A DNA stretch of 42,334 nucleotides from Marinobacter sp. (GCA_030149475.1 JASBRL010000163.1:1-42334); one strand, 5' to 3'. Shown: positions 17,023 to 25,890, numbered from the stretch's first letter. Program-made: numbers and translations. Notes: a model not told the origin generated them from the sequence alone.

Positions 17023-18279
17023 TCAGGTTATCGAAAGGAGGCGCAAAACGTCATCAACCCGCGAACGCGCTGCCGTCAGTATTTGCAGGCTGCGCGAGGC
17101 ATTGAGCTCGAGCTCGCCCAGTTTGCGATAGGCCGGCACCGCATCAAACTCCGGTAGCCCCTGGTTCTGACGGGCGGCAATCAGCGAATGCAATTGTGCA
17201 ACCATCACCACGTCTGCCAATTGCGGTTTGTCTCCCTGGTGGTCAAAACACCAGTCCTCAGCATGACGAGCTGCCGTGATAAACGTCTCGGGGAAAGACC
17301 AGTTCTCGAGAATTGCGGCACCGATATCCCCTTTGAGTTCATTGAGGGCGTGGTCCAGCCTGGCGGTGTCCGCAAACAGTCCCGTGTGGTGCTCGGCCTG
17401 CACCAGTACCGGTATGGCACCGATGTCATGCAGCAGACCGGCGAGCAGGGCTTCCTCCGGGTCGAGCCGGGTGGCACGGTCTGCCAGTACCCAACTCAGT
17501 GCGGCCACCTCCCGGGAATGCCGCCACAGTGTATCCATCGCCTTCTGCAGAGCGGGCTCACGGGTTTTGAACACCTCCCGCATGGAAAACACGGTGACCA
17601 GTTGGCGGGTTGTGCGCGTCCCCAGCCTGATCACCGCCTCACTCACTCTTCGGACATCCTTGAAACCCCGGTACAGGGGACTGTTGCATGCGCGCACGAG
17701 CTTTGCGGACATCGCCGGGTCTGCGGTAATAACGCGGGCGATGTCCTCAGCCGACGAATCTTCCCGGTCGGTCGCTCGCCGCACTTTCCAGGCCACATCA
17801 GGCACGCTGGGCAGAGACAGCTGATTGGAGCGTAGCTCCGCATAAAACTCCATCAGCAGATAATGCTCTTCACTTTCATGAGCCTGACCATCATCCGTTG
17901 AATCCATTTCAACCTGCTGGACGGGCGCACTGCGTAATAACTGCACCAGCACGTCCTGTTCGATCACCAGAAATTCGCTCGGCCTGGTGGCAATCACGTC
18001 ATAGATTCTCGGCTGTAATTTGGCAACGGCATTCAGCGCTTTATCGCTACCGGATTCAATGCTCGAACTGCGTCCATCGGCCGCCGTCAGTTCCACCACG
18101 CCCTGCAGCAGATAATAATCCAGGCCGTCCCGAACGCCACGCCGGGCAATTGTCTGGCCAGGCGCATATTTGCGGCGCTCGGCACGACTGGCAAGCATCA
18201 CAAGCTGATCGTCAGTCAGACGATTGAGTGGCTGTAGCCGTTTCAGTTGACTCAGGGGCAGGCTTTCTCTGCCAGCCAT
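17023..18279 (-). CDS. Cyclic-nucleotide-binding-like / HDOD domain signalling protein
   Basis: This 418-residue soluble protein has two parts. Residues about 10-120 resemble a cNMP-binding (Crp-like) beta-roll: LNRLTDDQLVMLASRAE, YAPGQTIARRG and YYLLQGVVEL. Residues about 155-360 form an HDOD domain: LPSVPDVAWKVRRA, ITADPAMSAKLVRACNS, AVIRLGTRTTRQLV and GLLHDIGAIP. HDOD domains are HD-fold relatives without catalytic metal residues that act as signalling scaffolds in motility, biofilm and c-di-GMP networks. The ligand pocket of the first part cannot be judged by eye. AGGAG eight bases before ATG 18279 supports this start. Confidence 0.85.
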   Translation of the reverse strand: MAGRESLPLSQLKRLQPLNRLTDDQLVMLASRAERRKYAPGQTIARRGVRDGLDYYLLQGVVELTAADGRSSSIESGSDKALNAVAKLQPRIYDVIATRPSEFLVIEQDVLVQLLRSAPVQQVEMDSTDDGQAHESEEHYLLMEFYAELRSNQLSLPSVPDVAWKVRRATDREDSSAEDIARVITADPAMSAKLVRACNSPLYRGFKDVRRVSEAVIRLGTRTTRQLVTVFSMREVFKTREPALQKAMDTLWRHSREVAALSWVLADRATRLDPEEALLAGLLHDIGAIPVLVQAEHHTGLFADTARLDHALNELKGDIGAAILENWSFPETFITAARHAEDWCFDHQGDKPQLADVVMVAQLHSLIAARQNQGLPEFDAVPAYRKLGELELNASRSLQILTAARSRVDDVLRLLSIT

Positions 18280-18489
18280 AGACACTCTCCTCAACCCGGC
18301 TGCAAGCCGGGCATGCCACATCAAGCGCGCCAGGCATCCGACTCAGAAAAGCACATCAATACAACCTGGCGGATACGTTGCACTCAAGTGTAACCTCGGG
18401 TCCGGGAAACAACCATGCGTATGCCGGTTTATCTGGTATGCTTTTCGTTTTATTCCAACGTTGACCAGCTGACAAGAGACCAAAGATCC

Positions 18490-20325
18490 ATGCCCCAGTA
18501 TCGTTCGCGGACATCGACCGCAGGCCGCAATATGGCCGGAGCTCGCGCCCTTTGGCGCGCCACCGGCATGAAAAATGATGATTTCGGTAAGCCTATTATC
18601 GCCGTTGCCAATTCCTTCACCCAGTTTGTGCCGGGCCATGTGCACCTCAAAGACCTGGGCCAACTGGTCTGTCGCGAGATCGAAGCGGCCGGTGGCGTCG
18701 CCAAGGAATTTAACACCATCGCGGTGGACGACGGCATCGCCATGGGGCATGACGGCATGCTTTACTCGCTGCCGTCCCGGGAGATCATCGCCGATTCTGT
18801 GGAATACATGGTCAACGCCCACTGCGCCGACGCCCTCGTCTGCATTTCCAACTGCGACAAGATTACACCCGGCATGCTGATGGCAGCTCTGCGCCTGAAT
18901 ATCCCGGTTGTCTTCGTCTCCGGCGGCCCCATGGAAGCGGGCAAGACCAGGCTGTCCGAGCACAAGCTGGATCTGGTCGACGCCATGGTGATCGCGGCAG
19001 ACCCCAACGCCAGTGACGAACAGGTCGAAGAGTACGAGCGCAGCGCCTGCCCGACCTGTGGTTCCTGCTCCGGCATGTTCACCGCCAACTCCATGAACTG
19101 CCTGACCGAAGCCATCGGCCTGGCCCTGCCCGGCAATGGCTCACTGCTGGCCACCCACGCCGATCGCGAGGCCCTGTTCCTGAAAGCCGGGCGCCAGATC
19201 GTGGAAAATGCGCGCCGCTATTACGAGCAGGACGATGCCAGCGTGCTGCCTCTGAGCATCGCCTCCATGGCCTCGTTTGAAAACGCCATGGTTCTGGATG
19301 TAGCCATGGGCGGCTCCACGAACACCATCCTGCACCTGCTCGCGGCAGCTCAGGAAGGCGGCGTTCCGTTTACCCTGAACGAAATCGACCAGCTCTCCCG
19401 CAGGATTCCGCAGCTATGCAAAGTCGCTCCCAACTCACCCAAATACCATATGGAAGACGTACACCGGGCCGGCGGTATCATGGGCATTCTGGGCGAACTG
19501 GACCGGGCCGGGCTGATCAACACCGACCTGCCGACTGTCCACAGCAAAACCCTCGCCGAGGCGCTGGAAACCTGGGACATCATGCGCAAGCCGACGCCGG
19601 AGGTTGTCGAGTTCTACAAAGCCGGACCCGCTGGCATCCCCACCCAGCAGGCGTTCAGCCAGAATACCCGCTGGCCCTCACTGGATGGTGACCGCGCAAA
19701 CGGCTGCATCCGCAGTGCTGAACATGCCTATTCAGCCGAAGGCGGGCTGGCGGTGCTGTTCGGCAACATTGCCCTGGACGGCTGCGTTGTCAAGACGGCC
19801 GGCGTGGATGAGAGCATTTTCGTGTTTGAAGGGTCGGCCCGGGTGTTTGAAAGCCAGGACACCGCCGTAACCGGCATTCTCAACGATGAAGTCCAGGAAG
19901 GCGAGGTAGTCATTATCCGGTATGAGGGACCCAAGGGCGGACCAGGCATGCAGGAAATGCTCTACCCCACCAGTTACCTCAAGTCCAAGGGCCTTGGCAA
20001 ACACTGCGCCCTGCTGACTGACGGGCGCTTTTCAGGCGGAACATCCGGTCTGTCTATCGGCCATGCCTCACCGGAGGCTGCCGCAGGCGGGGCGATCGGG
20101 CTCATCGAAACCGGCGACCGGATTCGCATTGATATCCCGCAACGGGCCATCAATGTCCTGCTGGATCAGACCGAACTGGACAAGCGACGCGCCCGTCGTA
20201 ACGAACTGGGCTGGAAGCCTGCGCTCGCGCGCCCCAGAAAGGTCTCCGCAGCGTTGAAGGCCTACGCCCTGCTGGCCACCAGTGCCGACAAAGGTGCCGT
20301 AAGGGATCTGTCAAAGCTGGACTGA
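18490..20325 (+). CDS. ilvD: Dihydroxy-acid dehydratase
   Basis: IlvD dehydrates 2,3-dihydroxy-isovalerate and -methylvalerate to the 2-oxoacids, the third step of valine and isoleucine biosynthesis. At 611 residues it is nearly the size of the E. coli enzyme. Cluster-binding cysteines are visible: Cys122 in NCDKITPGM and the cysteines of [19 protein letters not shown] (about 187-207). [11 protein letters not shown] (81-91) and the C-terminal [16 protein letters not shown] are family signatures. ATG 18490 starts the conserved [10 protein letters not shown] sequence; the upstream in-frame region is not conserved. The gene is monocistronic: a strong hairpin follows the stop. Confidence 0.97.
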   Translation: MPQYRSRTSTAGRNMAGARALWRATGMKNDDFGKPIIAVANSFTQFVPGHVHLKDLGQLVCREIEAAGGVAKEFNTIAVDDGIAMGHDGMLYSLPSREIIADSVEYMVNAHCADALVCISNCDKITPGMLMAALRLNIPVVFVSGGPMEAGKTRLSEHKLDLVDAMVIAADPNASDEQVEEYERSACPTCGSCSGMFTANSMNCLTEAIGLALPGNGSLLATHADREALFLKAGRQIVENARRYYEQDDASVLPLSIASMASFENAMVLDVAMGGSTNTILHLLAAAQEGGVPFTLNEIDQLSRRIPQLCKVAPNSPKYHMEDVHRAGGIMGILGELDRAGLINTDLPTVHSKTLAEALETWDIMRKPTPEVVEFYKAGPAGIPTQQAFSQNTRWPSLDGDRANGCIRSAEHAYSAEGGLAVLFGNIALDGCVVKTAGVDESIFVFEGSARVFESQDTAVTGILNDEVQEGEVVIIRYEGPKGGPGMQEMLYPTSYLKSKGLGKHCALLTDGRFSGGTSGLSIGHASPEAAAGGAIGLIETGDRIRIDIPQRAINVLLDQTELDKRRARRNELGWKPALARPRKVSAALKAYALLATSADKGAVRDLSKLD

Positions 20326-20341
20326 CAGCCAGATTGGTCGC

Positions 20342-20379
20342 AAAAAAGCCCGATAATCAACGAGAGAACGGGCTTTTTT
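20342..20379. terminator. Bidirectional terminator between ilvD and the peptidoglycan-binding protein gene
   Basis: AAAAAAGCCCG (20342-20352) is complementary to CGGGCTTTTTT (20369-20379) across a 16-base loop. The A-run and T-run give both converging genes an intrinsic terminator. Confidence 0.9.
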
Positions 20380-20383
20380 GTGG

Positions 20384-20797
20384 TTACCAGAGCGACCAGC
20401 CATCGTCTTCCTCTTTTTTCGCTTCTTTCCTGGCGGGCACGGTCGCTTTTTTCGATTTCGCGACAGGGGCCGCCGAGGCAGTCGGCTGCTGGCTGGCGAC
20501 TGCCTGGGCGGAAGCTGCATCGCCGGAGATCATCCCCAACGCCTGTTTGGAGGCATCATCCAGCTCGCCACTGACCTTCAGCCCGGCATGGTCCGCCTGG
20601 AATGCTTTCAGTGCCGACCGGGTCGTCGAATCCATACGATCATTAACGTTATCAATGTTATAGCCTGCGCCATAAAGCGCATTTTTCAGGGCGACGACAT
20701 CGTTAGCCTGAGCGTTTACGGCCACCCCCGCAGTCAAAAGAGCCACAGTGCCGGCGGCGAACGCCCGCTTTTTCATCAGCGAAAACAGCTTGTTCAT
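20384..20797 (-). CDS. Secreted protein with a peptidoglycan-binding-like domain
   Basis: A 137-residue exported protein. A signal peptide (basic start, hydrophobic core, cleavage near VNAQA-ND at about 31-32) is followed by a PG_binding_1-like repeat (about 33-92): LKNALYGAGYNIDNVND, MDSTTRSALKAFQADHAGL and SGELDDASKQAL. The rest is an Ala/Gln then Lys/Glu-rich tail ending in DDGWSLW. No catalytic domain is attached, so it may bind the cell wall or act as a periplasmic adaptor. AGGAG supports the ATG. The charged tail with a terminal tryptophan motif is unusual and could be a contact site. Convergent with ilvD. Confidence 0.8.
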   Translation of the reverse strand: MNKLFSLMKKRAFAAGTVALLTAGVAVNAQANDVVALKNALYGAGYNIDNVNDRMDSTTRSALKAFQADHAGLKVSGELDDASKQALGMISGDAASAQAVASQQPTASAAPVAKSKKATVPARKEAKKEEDDGWSLW

Positions 20798-20923
20798 GCA
20801 AAACTCCTGATCTTCTCTTTTGTTATCATAATGCCTGTCGACCTCGCATACCCGGTTACACTGCGCTCTCGTAACCTCTCATACAAACTGCCGTTTTCAC
20901 CTTATCACAGGATCTGACGCCGG

Positions 20924-22006
20924 TCAGGCGGAGTCCTGGCGATCGTCCACCGGGGCGGTTTCTTCGGGCGCACTGAACTCACGAATGAATATACCCCAGA
21001 ATGCCATGAACAGCGCCGCAACAAGCGGGCCCATGACGAAGCCGTTGACACCGAACATCACAATGCCGCCCAGGGTCGACAACAGCACAATATAATCCGG
21101 CAGCTTGGTGTCCCGCCCAACCAGAATCGGCCGCAGGACGTTATCCGCCAGGCCGATCACCAGTACGCCGAACAGAGTGAGGACAATCGCGGAGACCATC
21201 TCACCGGTGGCCGCCAGATAAAGCGCGGCCGGTATCCAGACAATGGCGGCCCCCACTGCGGGAATCAGCGAAACAATCGCCATCACCACCCCCCACAACA
21301 GGGCGGCCTTTATATCAAGCACCCAGAAAATGCCTCCGCCCAGCGCCCCCTGGATAATCGCAATCAGCAAGTTCCCTTTTACCGTGGCTCGGGTGACCTC
21401 GGCAAACTTCGCAAATAGCAGCCGCTCGCGCGCATCGCCAAGTGGCAGCGCCCGAATCAGCAGCTCTACCAGGCGCGTGCCATCCCGCAGGAGAAAAAAC
21501 GACAGATAGACCATCAGCGCCAGCCCCAGGAAGAACTGGAAGGTATTCTGACCAAACCCAAGAGCTTGCTTGGCCAACAGTTTAGAGCCACCCATAAAGG
21601 CGCTGGTTGTCCGGTCACGGACTTCATTGAAATCGATATTAAAGCGGGAAAGAAAGTGTTCGATGGCGGGAAATGACTCATTGATCCGATCAATATACTG
21701 GCCTGGCCGGATCTGCCCGTCCTGAATCTGCTGATATATTGTCAGCCCTTCGGCGACCAGCGAATAAACCAGAAAAATCACCGGAATGACCACAATGACC
21801 ATGCACAGAAACAACGTCAGAAGCGCGACCAGGTTGGGTCTCGGCCCAAGCTGCCGCAACAGCCATCGCTGACAGGGATGAAAAATCAGAGCGATCGCAA
21901 CAGCCCAGAAAATAGGGCCGAAAAAAGGCTTCATTAACAGAAAAAACGCCAGTGATACCCCGACCAGCACGGCCAGAAAAGACCGCCTCTCCAAATCTTC
22001 GTACAT
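20924..22006 (-). CDS. AI-2E family (YdiK/PerM-type) permease
   Basis: A 360-residue membrane protein of the AI-2E transporter family (formerly UPF0118). Two N-terminal helices (about 10-50), a third at about 60-85, an extracytoplasmic helical stretch, and then five more helices are visible. Typical sequences are FGPIFWAVAIALIF, FLLRDGTRL, the SLIPAVGAAIVWIPAALYL segment, and ADNVLRPILVGRD. Some members export autoinducer-2 or act as Na+/H+ antiporters, but substrates of most are unknown and cannot be read from sequence. The ATG at 22006 has the expected short cytoplasmic start. It stands alone on the minus strand. Confidence 0.88.
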   Translation of the reverse strand: MYEDLERRSFLAVLVGVSLAFFLLMKPFFGPIFWAVAIALIFHPCQRWLLRQLGPRPNLVALLTLFLCMVIVVIPVIFLVYSLVAEGLTIYQQIQDGQIRPGQYIDRINESFPAIEHFLSRFNIDFNEVRDRTTSAFMGGSKLLAKQALGFGQNTFQFFLGLALMVYLSFFLLRDGTRLVELLIRALPLGDARERLLFAKFAEVTRATVKGNLLIAIIQGALGGGIFWVLDIKAALLWGVVMAIVSLIPAVGAAIVWIPAALYLAATGEMVSAIVLTLFGVLVIGLADNVLRPILVGRDTKLPDYIVLLSTLGGIVMFGVNGFVMGPLVAALFMAFWGIFIREFSAPEETAPVDDRQDSA

Positions 22007-22334
22007 AAATAGTGTCCATCTATTGATTCAGAGCACGAAAAATCCCTGGCCGGGCTGCGACTCCTGCAAAGGAACCACCCTTCCCGGCAACCCCTGCCTT
22101 GCCAGGGACCTTGAGTCTGGCCCTGACATACGACGAACCTCGGTTAAGGCTGCCGGGCATGTGATCAGTGGTATGGTAGGCGAACCAGTCGACCCCGCGC
22201 AACGCTGACCAGGTGCGGGCGCAAATAACTCCGGGCCCGGCTCTTGGCCAGAGCGACCCCAGTCGAGTTATAGTGCGTATTTGACGCACACTGGAAATCA
22301 GGGGCGCCGTCAATGAGCAATACAGGTCATTCAC
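22007..22334 (+). other. Intergenic region with a small inverted repeat
   Basis: No gene is supported in these 328 bases between divergently oriented genes. A perfect 6-base inverted repeat, GTGCGT-atttg-ACGCAC (22273-22289), overlaps a -10-like TATAGT (22269-22274), so it could be an operator for the gene to the right. A 14-codon frame from ATG 22313 with a good AGGGG site runs into that gene out of frame. Confidence 0.4.
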
Positions 22335-22679
22335 TTGGATATCGAACACTTTACTAGCCAGACAGCACTTGAAGCCGCAGTCGCCCTGGACAAAATTCTC
22401 GCACGGCGCGTGCACCGGAAGAAAGTGCTCGGCCAGGAGGTTCTGGTGCCCGGGCAGCTCGGTCAGGCCCTGCACCTGCCCCTTATCCTCAGGCGCCTGA
22501 ACAGCAAACAGTTACGGCAACGGGAGCAGGGACTCGAAGATTTCTCCGCTCTGTGGCAGACCCTGTCTGCGACTACCCGGCGCAACGTCCGTGAGGCGCT
22601 CGGCTGGTATGATCCTAAACGCCTGGACTGGGACGACAAACGTTCCAACCGGCGCCCCGTGGTGGACACGGGTGAGTAG
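22335..22679 (+). CDS. Hypothetical protein, possibly frameshifted at its start
   Basis: I do not recognise this 114-residue basic protein. It has a helical N-terminal half (DIEHFTSQTALEAAVALDKILARR) and ends with ALGWYDPKRLDWDD and RPVV. No signal peptide or membrane segment is present. The only start in frame after the preceding stop is TTG 22335, with AGGT eight bases upstream. A better-looking start, ATG 22313 with AGGGG eight bases upstream, lies one base out of frame and ends at 22357. Removing one base near 22334 would join the two into a protein starting MSNTGHSLDIEHF, so either the TTG is used or there is a frameshift. Confidence 0.5.
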   Translation: MDIEHFTSQTALEAAVALDKILARRVHRKKVLGQEVLVPGQLGQALHLPLILRRLNSKQLRQREQGLEDFSALWQTLSATTRRNVREALGWYDPKRLDWDDKRSNRRPVVDTGE

Positions 22680-22756
22680 TGTCTCGTCTGGTTATTGAAA
22701 CCCAACGTCTTAAAACGGTCACATTCCAACGCTAGAGTCGTTAGTGGGGGATATTT

Positions 22757-23005
22757 ATGATCAAGCATGAACACTATCAGGCCACCCTGGCCAATACCGG
22801 CGCTGTGCCGGCGCTGTTGTGCGGTCACTGCGGCTCCATTCTGTCCCGCGCCCGCATTTTCCAGAACAACGGAGACTTCGTAGACGCAGAAGATTGCCAG
22901 ACCATCGGGTTGTGCTCAGCCGACGATTGCGGAGCTGTCAATTGCTGTGACGACGCCACATCTCACCTGAAAGCCGCAGGCGACAACCAGCGCATCGCTT
23001 CCTGA
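22757..23005 (+). CDS. Small cysteine-rich protein of unknown function
   Basis: An 82-residue protein with GGGG a few bases before its ATG. It is not recognised. It has eight acidic and several polar residues, and seven cysteines arranged as LCGHCGS (22-28), then DCQT, LCSADDCGAVNCCDD (about 52-66). The spacing CxxC...C...C...C...CC suggests metal binding, for example a zinc ribbon or an iron-sulfur-like site; alternatively the cysteines may be redox active. No signal peptide is visible, so it should be cytoplasmic. It lies alone between the hypothetical 114-residue gene and the dehalogenase homologue, all reading rightward. Confidence 0.6.
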   Translation: MIKHEHYQATLANTGAVPALLCGHCGSILSRARIFQNNGDFVDAEDCQTIGLCSADDCGAVNCCDDATSHLKAAGDNQRIAS

Positions 23006-23127
23006 CGCAAAGGGGCAACGCACTGTTACGCAAACCAAACACACCCTGTCCATTAACTGATTTATGCTGGAGCAGATCCGGTCGTTAACCCGACCACGCA
23101 CCCCAATCAGTCAGGACAGTCGATTGT

Positions 23128-24027
23128 ATGCGTATTCTCCGGACGGACGAAGCCCGTTTCAAAGGGCTGCCCGATTACCCGTTTGCACCGCACTTTCATG
23201 AAGTCGAAACCGGCCTTCGCATGCACTACGTGGACGAAGGCCCAGCCAACCGTCACCCGATTGTAATGCTTCATGGTGAGCCATCCTGGTCTTACCTATA
23301 CCGCCATATGATCCCTCGTGTGGCCGCCGCAGGACACCGGGTACTGGCGCCCGACCTGATCGGTTTTGGCAAATCCGATAAACCGGCCGATATCGCCGAT
23401 TACAGTTATGAGCGCCACATGACCTGGCTGACGAACTGGCTGGAAACCCTGAACCTGGATAACATTACGCTGGTCTGCCAGAACTGGGGATCTCTGCTCG
23501 GGCTCAGGCTGGCGGCAGAGCACGCATCGCGATTCCAGCGTATTATCGTCGGCAACGGCATGTTACCGACGGGTGACGCCCATATACCGGCTACCTTCAC
23601 GCTCTGGAAGGCGTTTGCCAGCTACAGCCCCTGGTTCCCGGTGAGCCGGATTGTGCAACTGGGCACCAGCCGGACGCTCAACCGCGCAGAGCTCGCCGCC
23701 TATGACGCGCCCTTCCCGTCGCCGGGCTACAAAGCCGGCGCCCGAGCGTTTCCCAGGCTGGTCCCGGTAACGCCAGACGACCCGGAAAGCGCCGCAAACC
23801 GCGCCGCCTGGGATATTCTGGAGAACTGGAAAAAGCCGTTCATCACCTGCTTCAGCAGTGGCGACCCGATAACCCGGGGCGGCGACCGTCACATGCAACG
23901 CCGGATTCCCGGGGCACACGGACAGCCTCATATCACGCTAAGGGGCGGGCATTTCCTGCAGGAAGACTCTCCGGAAGATTTTGCCCGGATCATCATTGAT
24001 GCCTGCAAATGCGAGTTGGCGGCCTGA
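23128..24027 (+). CDS. Haloalkane dehalogenase homologue (HLD-I type) with Asn in place of the nucleophilic Asp
   Basis: A 299-residue alpha/beta hydrolase closest to DhlA-like haloalkane dehalogenases, which hydrolyse carbon-halogen bonds. Matching features: LPDYPFAPHF near the start, HYVDEG, the oxyanion-hole HGEPSWSYLYR (49-59), and APDLIGFGKSDKP. The usual nucleophile motif QDWG is here Q118-N119-W120-G, from codon AAC at 23482-23484. The acid Asp246 (SSGDPITRGGD) and base His275 (RGGHFLQED) are present, as is the halide-binding Trp120. With Asn as nucleophile the enzyme should be inactive unless the Asn deamidates. GGACAGT upstream supports ATG 23128. It is convergent with paaY. Confidence 0.85.
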   Translation: MRILRTDEARFKGLPDYPFAPHFHEVETGLRMHYVDEGPANRHPIVMLHGEPSWSYLYRHMIPRVAAAGHRVLAPDLIGFGKSDKPADIADYSYERHMTWLTNWLETLNLDNITLVCQNWGSLLGLRLAAEHASRFQRIIVGNGMLPTGDAHIPATFTLWKAFASYSPWFPVSRIVQLGTSRTLNRAELAAYDAPFPSPGYKAGARAFPRLVPVTPDDPESAANRAAWDILENWKKPFITCFSSGDPITRGGDRHMQRRIPGAHGQPHITLRGGHFLQEDSPEDFARIIIDACKCELAA

Positions 24028-24053
24028 GCCGCCTTTCTGCTGAAGTAACCATC

Positions 24054-24087
24054 GCCCTGGGACTTGCTCTTCGCACCCCGGGGCTTT
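24054..24087. terminator. Weak hairpin between the dehalogenase homologue and paaY
   Basis: GCCCTGGG (24054-24061) pairs with CCCGGGGC (24077-24084) through eight pairs including one G-U, followed by only three T residues. It is placed where a terminator shared by the convergent genes would be, but the T-run is poor. Confidence 0.35.
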
Positions 24088-24107
24088 CACTTTGGATGGC
24101 GCACCAT

Positions 24108-24701
24108 TCAGGACTGATGTTTGGGCTGATAGCTGCCTGAATCCACACGCGGCCTGTCGGGTTCCGCCTCGGTCAGCGGCTGGCAGGCCGTCATGCTGGC
24201 CAGGGATCGCCGGGTCAGGCGCTGGTACTCTTCGGTCCCCTGCTTCTTCCAGGCAATTTCTTTCTCGCCAAGAGCCCTCAGAACTTTCGCGGGCGCACCC
24301 ACAATCAGTGACTCCGGCTCGCAACTGAACCCCGCCTTGACCAAAGCGCCGGCGCCCACGATGGAGCGTGGCGCGATGTGCGCTTCATCCATTATCACGG
24401 CATTCATGCCGACCATCGCGTCCTCACTTACGACGCAGCCATGCAGGATTGCCCCATGGCCAATGTGGCCGTTCTTTTCAATCACCGTGTCCATTCCGGG
24501 AAACCCGTGCATGACACAGGTGTCCTGAATGTTGGCGCCGTCCCTGAGAACGATCCGGCCAAAGTCTCCCCTGAGCGAGGCAAGCGGACCAACATAGCAC
24601 TCGACCCCCACCCAGACATCCCCAATCAGCACGGCACTGGGGTGAACATAGGCTGAGGGATGGACGACCGGAATAACACCATCAATGCTGTATACGGGCA
24701 T
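24108..24701 (-). CDS. paaY: PaaY-type hexapeptide-repeat thioesterase (gamma carbonic anhydrase family)
   Basis: This 197-residue protein has a left-handed beta-helix built of hexapeptide repeats: [20 protein letters not shown], then [23 protein letters not shown] and [14 protein letters not shown]. The histidines of HG and [11 protein letters not shown] match the metal ligands of the gamma carbonic anhydrase family. In E. coli PaaY hydrolyses the dead-end 2-hydroxycyclohepta-1,4,6-triene-1-formyl-CoA formed when ring opening stalls, freeing CoA. AAGGAGCG four bases before ATG 24701 clearly marks the start. It diverges from paaG across a 397-base AT-rich region. Confidence 0.93.
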   Translation of the reverse strand: MPVYSIDGVIPVVHPSAYVHPSAVLIGDVWVGVECYVGPLASLRGDFGRIVLRDGANIQDTCVMHGFPGMDTVIEKNGHIGHGAILHGCVVSEDAMVGMNAVIMDEAHIAPRSIVGAGALVKAGFSCEPESLIVGAPAKVLRALGEKEIAWKKQGTEEYQRLTRRSLASMTACQPLTEAEPDRPRVDSGSYQPKHQS

Positions 24702-25098
24702 ATCACGCTCCTTTGGTAGCGGGACCAAAATATCGTTATCGGTCTATTTTCTGTATCACATTATATTTTACCGACAGACAATTCACGTATATTGGCGCCT
24801 TAAATACGACAATATTTTAATTCACTACCCTTTGAATACATCGGATTAATATATTTTTTATTGAAAAATTAATATATTACAGCCAACCTGGTAAAGGCAG
24901 GTCCAAAGCGATACACAATATGACCATATCAATCCTTGACGGGTATCAATTCTTAGATATACTCGAATTCGGTAGTTGCACTGAGAGCCCTCCCCCGAAC
25001 TGTCGGGCCCCTGACGCAACGGTGCCGCAACGCATTCTCTGACACGGGACCGGCAAGGCTGTCCCGGCCACTCCTGTTACCACCGATGGGACAACAAC
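24702..25098 (+). promoter_or_regulatory. Divergent paaY / paaG control region
   Basis: This 397-base region has no gene. Its middle (about 24740-24970) is far richer in A and T than the flanking coding sequence. It holds the predicted paaG promoter (24936-24963), a perfect minus-strand TATAAT (24760-24765) that could serve paaY but lacks a good -35, and two GTATCA cores, at 24753-24758 (just downstream of that TATAAT) and 24943-24948. About 135 bases of 5' leader separate the paaG promoter from its start codon, and nothing riboswitch-like is recognisable there. Confidence 0.55.
24936..24963 (+). promoter_or_regulatory. Predicted sigma-70 promoter of paaG-paaI-paaJ'-paaK, with internal GTATCA core
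   Basis: TTGACG (24936-24941) and TATACT (24958-24963) are separated by 16 bases, a good match to the -35 and -10 consensus. GTATCA (24943-24948) begins two bases after the -35 element, so a bound repressor would block RNA polymerase. Confidence 0.6.
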
Positions 25099-25890
25099 AT
25101 GACCCAGCCAAGCATCCTCCTCGAGATTGACCAGGGCATCGCCATCCTGACCCTGAACCGCCCGGACAACCTCAATAGTTTCAACGTGGAAATGCACGAA
25201 CGAATGCGTGAAGCCATCAACACCATTCGCACTGATGACAGCGTTCGTGTGCTGGTGATTACTGGTTCCAGACGCGGTTTCTGCGCCGGGCAGGACCTCT
25301 CCGACCGGAGTGTCTCACCAGACCAGCAAATGCCCGACCTCGGCGCCTCCCTGGAAAATTATTACAACCCGTTAATGCGTGCGCTCCATAACCTGCCCAT
25401 GCCGGTAGTGTGCGCCGTCAACGGCGTTGCCGCGGGCGCTGGCGCCAATATTGCGCTTGCCTGCGATATTACCATTGCTGGCCGGTCCGCAAGCTTCGTG
25501 CAGGCGTTCTGCAAGCTGGGACTGGTTCCGGACTCCGGGGGCACCTGGACACTGCCGCGCGTGGCCGGCATGGCCCGAGCGAAGGGCATGGCCTTGCTGG
25601 GCGGCAAGATCAAGGCCGAACAGGCCGAGCATTGGGGCATGATCTGGCAGTGCGTGGATGACGAGCAGTTGATGGAAGAAACCATGAAGCTGGCTCACCA
25701 CTTTGCGAATCAGCCTACGAAGGGCCTCGCCCTGATCAAGCAGGCGCTCCACGCCAGCGCCACCAACAGTTTCGAAGAACAGCTGGAACTGGAACGCGAC
25801 CTTCAGCGCCAGGCGGGGCGGACAGAGGACTATCGCGAAGGCGTGGCCGCATTCATGAACAAGCGCCCGCCAGAATTTCAGGGCAAATAG
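25099..25890 (+). CDS. paaG: Ring-1,2-epoxyphenylacetyl-CoA isomerase (oxepin-CoA forming)
   Basis: PaaG converts the phenylacetyl-CoA epoxide made by PaaABCE into 2-oxepin-2(3H)-ylideneacetyl-CoA. It is a 263-residue crotonase-fold protein. The oxyanion-hole segments are RGFCAGQDLSDR (59-70) and VNGVAAGAGANIALACD (108-123). The single acidic catalytic residue expected for isomerases is Asp145 in LGLVPDSGGTW, where hydratases have Glu. The C-terminal RTEDYREGVAAFMNKR is typical. It is the first gene after the predicted promoter. No separate paaF hydratase is present, so this is the only crotonase of the cluster. Confidence 0.92.
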   Translation: MTQPSILLEIDQGIAILTLNRPDNLNSFNVEMHERMREAINTIRTDDSVRVLVITGSRRGFCAGQDLSDRSVSPDQQMPDLGASLENYYNPLMRALHNLPMPVVCAVNGVAAGAGANIALACDITIAGRSASFVQAFCKLGLVPDSGGTWTLPRVAGMARAKGMALLGGKIKAEQAEHWGMIWQCVDDEQLMEETMKLAHHFANQPTKGLALIKQALHASATNSFEEQLELERDLQRQAGRTEDYREGVAAFMNKRPPEFQGK

